NCBI GenBank assembly: GCA_028708425.1
Contig: JAQVYY010000013.1
Span: 1-64,000, forward strand
Length of the DNA: 64,000 nt
Reading direction: 5' to 3'
Source: Bacteroidales bacterium
GTDB taxonomy: Bacteria; Bacteroidota; Bacteroidia; Bacteroidales; Tenuifilaceae
How positions within the stretch are numbered: the stretch's first letter is position 1; every line of letters starts with the position of its first letter. Below, piece by piece: positions 62,875-64,000 of the stretch. Both the position numbers and the translations under genes were made by a program. Under the pieces are notes generated by a model. The model did no database searches. It saw nothing but the letters and a program-made list of their open reading frames with translations, and had not been told where the DNA came from.

Positions 62875-64000
62875 TTTTTTTGTTTAAAAAGCCCTTTGAA
62901 GTTACGCCCAAAAGTAGCAAGTTTTTTTACTGAATTGACATAAAAATCGGCATTCATTATAACCGAATCTGTTGTTGCCTTATATGAAAGAAAAACACCC
63001 AACGGAAGAAGAATTAACGTTGCAATCCACATTCCAGCTGCTGGATCCCACACTAGCTCTCTGGCAAATTTTTCGCCAGTAAGCGAAATAACATAGTAAA
63101 CAACAAAAAAGAGAACAGACACCACAACAGGCATACCCAGTCCGCCCTTACGAATTATTGCACCCAGAGGTGCACCAATAAAGAAAAACACTAAACAGGC
63201 AAACGAAAGCGAAAACTTACGATGCCACTCAATAGTATGCCTCACCATGCGTTTTGTACGCGAATGAATTTCGGTTGCAGTGTTACTAACAGAACTTTTG
63301 GCAGTACGAGCAGCTGAAAGGGCTCGCGATACAATAGTTTTTTGAAACCGTGGGGTTAGCGCATTGTATAACGAATCTTTATCGAACACATGGGTAACCT
63401 CAACCGTACTATCGCGTGTTAGCTGAAAAGGATTTTGAAACATGGTATGTTCTAGCAATTTTTTGGTAGCAGCTGTCTTCCGCGTTTCCAGTACTTGCGA
63501 AAGAGAATCGCTTACATGGGTAAGTTGTGATTGGTTTAACGCATGAAAACTACCTTTAAACAGATCCTCACCACTACGTTCAAAATCAAAACCCTTTAGC
63601 TCAAGTAACACCACTTGTTTGTCGAATTTGTTTTTACGTGCAGGAAATTTTCGGCTATTGTTTCTCCTAACAGCCCTACTCTCTAGTATCTCTTCGTACG
63701 TATAACCATTATAAAGCGTAACAACCATATACGCTTCGTCGCTGGTAATGTGCATATATCCTGAATCGGCAACGGTTACCGCTAAGTTCCCCTCCTTCGA
63801 TCGATGATCGTATATAAGAAGATTACGCATAAGGCTGGTTTGGGGATCCCTATCGCCAATTTTAATGCTGTACCCCTCAATATCATTATTAAAAACTCCC
63901 ACCTTAATTTGAAGCTCGGGCCTCTGGTTACGTACATCCCATAGCAGGGTGCTCATTTTTAAATTGGTGTATGGTAATATATTATTTGAGAAGAAGAACG
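62871..64000 (-). CDS. LptF/LptG-family permease, 5' end outside window
   Basis: Partial gene: the frame is open through 64000, reading FFFSNNILPYTNLKMS before the ATG at 63956, so that ATG is internal. The part seen covers the periplasmic beta-jellyroll domain and the last three membrane helices (SLSFACLVFFFIGAPLGAI, VVSVLFFVVYYVISL, WIATLILLPLGVFLSY) of the YjgP/YjgQ family, with the conserved GAPLGAIIRKGG. It would extract lipopolysaccharide from the inner membrane with LptB. Whether it is LptF or LptG cannot be told here. Confidence 0.92.
   Translation of the reverse strand, partial: FFFSNNILPYTNLKMSTLLWDVRNQRPELQIKVGVFNNDIEGYSIKIGDRDPQTSLMRNLLIYDHRSKEGNLAVTVADSGYMHITSDEAYMVVTLYNGYTYEEILESRAVRRNNSRKFPARKNKFDKQVVLLELKGFDFERSGEDLFKGSFHALNQSQLTHVSDSLSQVLETRKTAATKKLLEHTMFQNPFQLTRDSTVEVTHVFDKDSLYNALTPRFQKTIVSRALSAARTAKSSVSNTATEIHSRTKRMVRHTIEWHRKFSLSFACLVFFFIGAPLGAIIRKGGLGMPVVVSVLFFVVYYVISLTGEKFARELVWDPAAGMWIATLILLPLGVFLSYKATTDSVIMNADFYVNSVKKLATFGRNFKGLFKQKK

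Overview
The window looks like chromosomal DNA of a member of the Bacteroidota, probably the Bacteroidales/Marinilabiliales side. The basis is gene content: LytTR regulator plus beta-propeller sensor kinase, DUF4199, DUF3078, HU-CCDC81/SPOR and DUF4407 proteins, an AddA-like helicase-nuclease, and a small SRP RNA. Promoters fit the Bacteroidota pattern TTG-N20-TAnnTTTG, and Shine-Dalgarno sites are not evident. No tRNA, rRNA, CRISPR array or intact insertion sequence was seen.

Layout. 1-5.0 kb: two-component pair on the minus strand (1351-aa propeller kinase and LytTR regulator), ending in a 48-bp perfect palindrome. 5.2-11.2 kb: M1 aminopeptidase lipoprotein, ferritin, dnaX and a GNAT acetyltransferase. 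The dnaX gene is split between two frames exactly at an A10-G tract. 11.4-24.8 kb: a large minus-strand chemosensory locus: two CheY-like regulators, a coiled-coil protein with a CheZ-type DxxxQ motif, a STAS protein, CheA, CheW, CheR, a kinase-like protein lacking its phospho-acceptor His, CheD, CheB, DUF4407, and a HAMP-GAF-PAS3 sensor. It starts from a good promoter, and no flagellar gene is present. 25-28.1 kb: Crp/Fnr regulator, CheY-like protein, HU-CCDC81/SPOR protein, YgjP-type metallopeptidase. 28.3-34.5 kb: nitroreductase, small proteins, PPOX-family protein, glycosyltransferase, DUF4199, SRP RNA, TrkA, omega-amidase. 34.9-43.9 kb: AddA-like helicase, TlpA-like lipoprotein, PurC, PhoH, DUF3078, MscL. 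43.9-50.2 kb: an electron-transfer operon (etfB, etfA, a split membrane FeS/CCG quinone reductase, acyl-CoA dehydrogenase) with a decayed four-helix-bundle gene inside it. 51-64 kb: a chemoreceptor, an M48-like protein, ispE, rsmI, tdk, cdd, a glucosaminidase, fmt, ribBA, two glycosyltransferases and a truncated LptF/LptG permease.

The chemoreceptor at 52 kb probably feeds the CheA/CheW system at 20 kb, with CheR, CheB and CheD giving adaptation. The acyl-CoA dehydrogenase, ETF and membrane FeS proteins form a route from acyl-CoA oxidation to the quinone pool.

The most distinctive non-coding feature is a family of roughly 146-151 bp intergenic elements made of three hairpin modules, with TTAACCC/GGGTTAA ends. 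There are seven full copies, one copy missing the middle module, and several solo modules or fragments. They lie in both orientations, almost only between transcription units, and mainly between 28 and 57 kb. A second, unrelated 72-bp MITE-like element lies between cheR and cheW.
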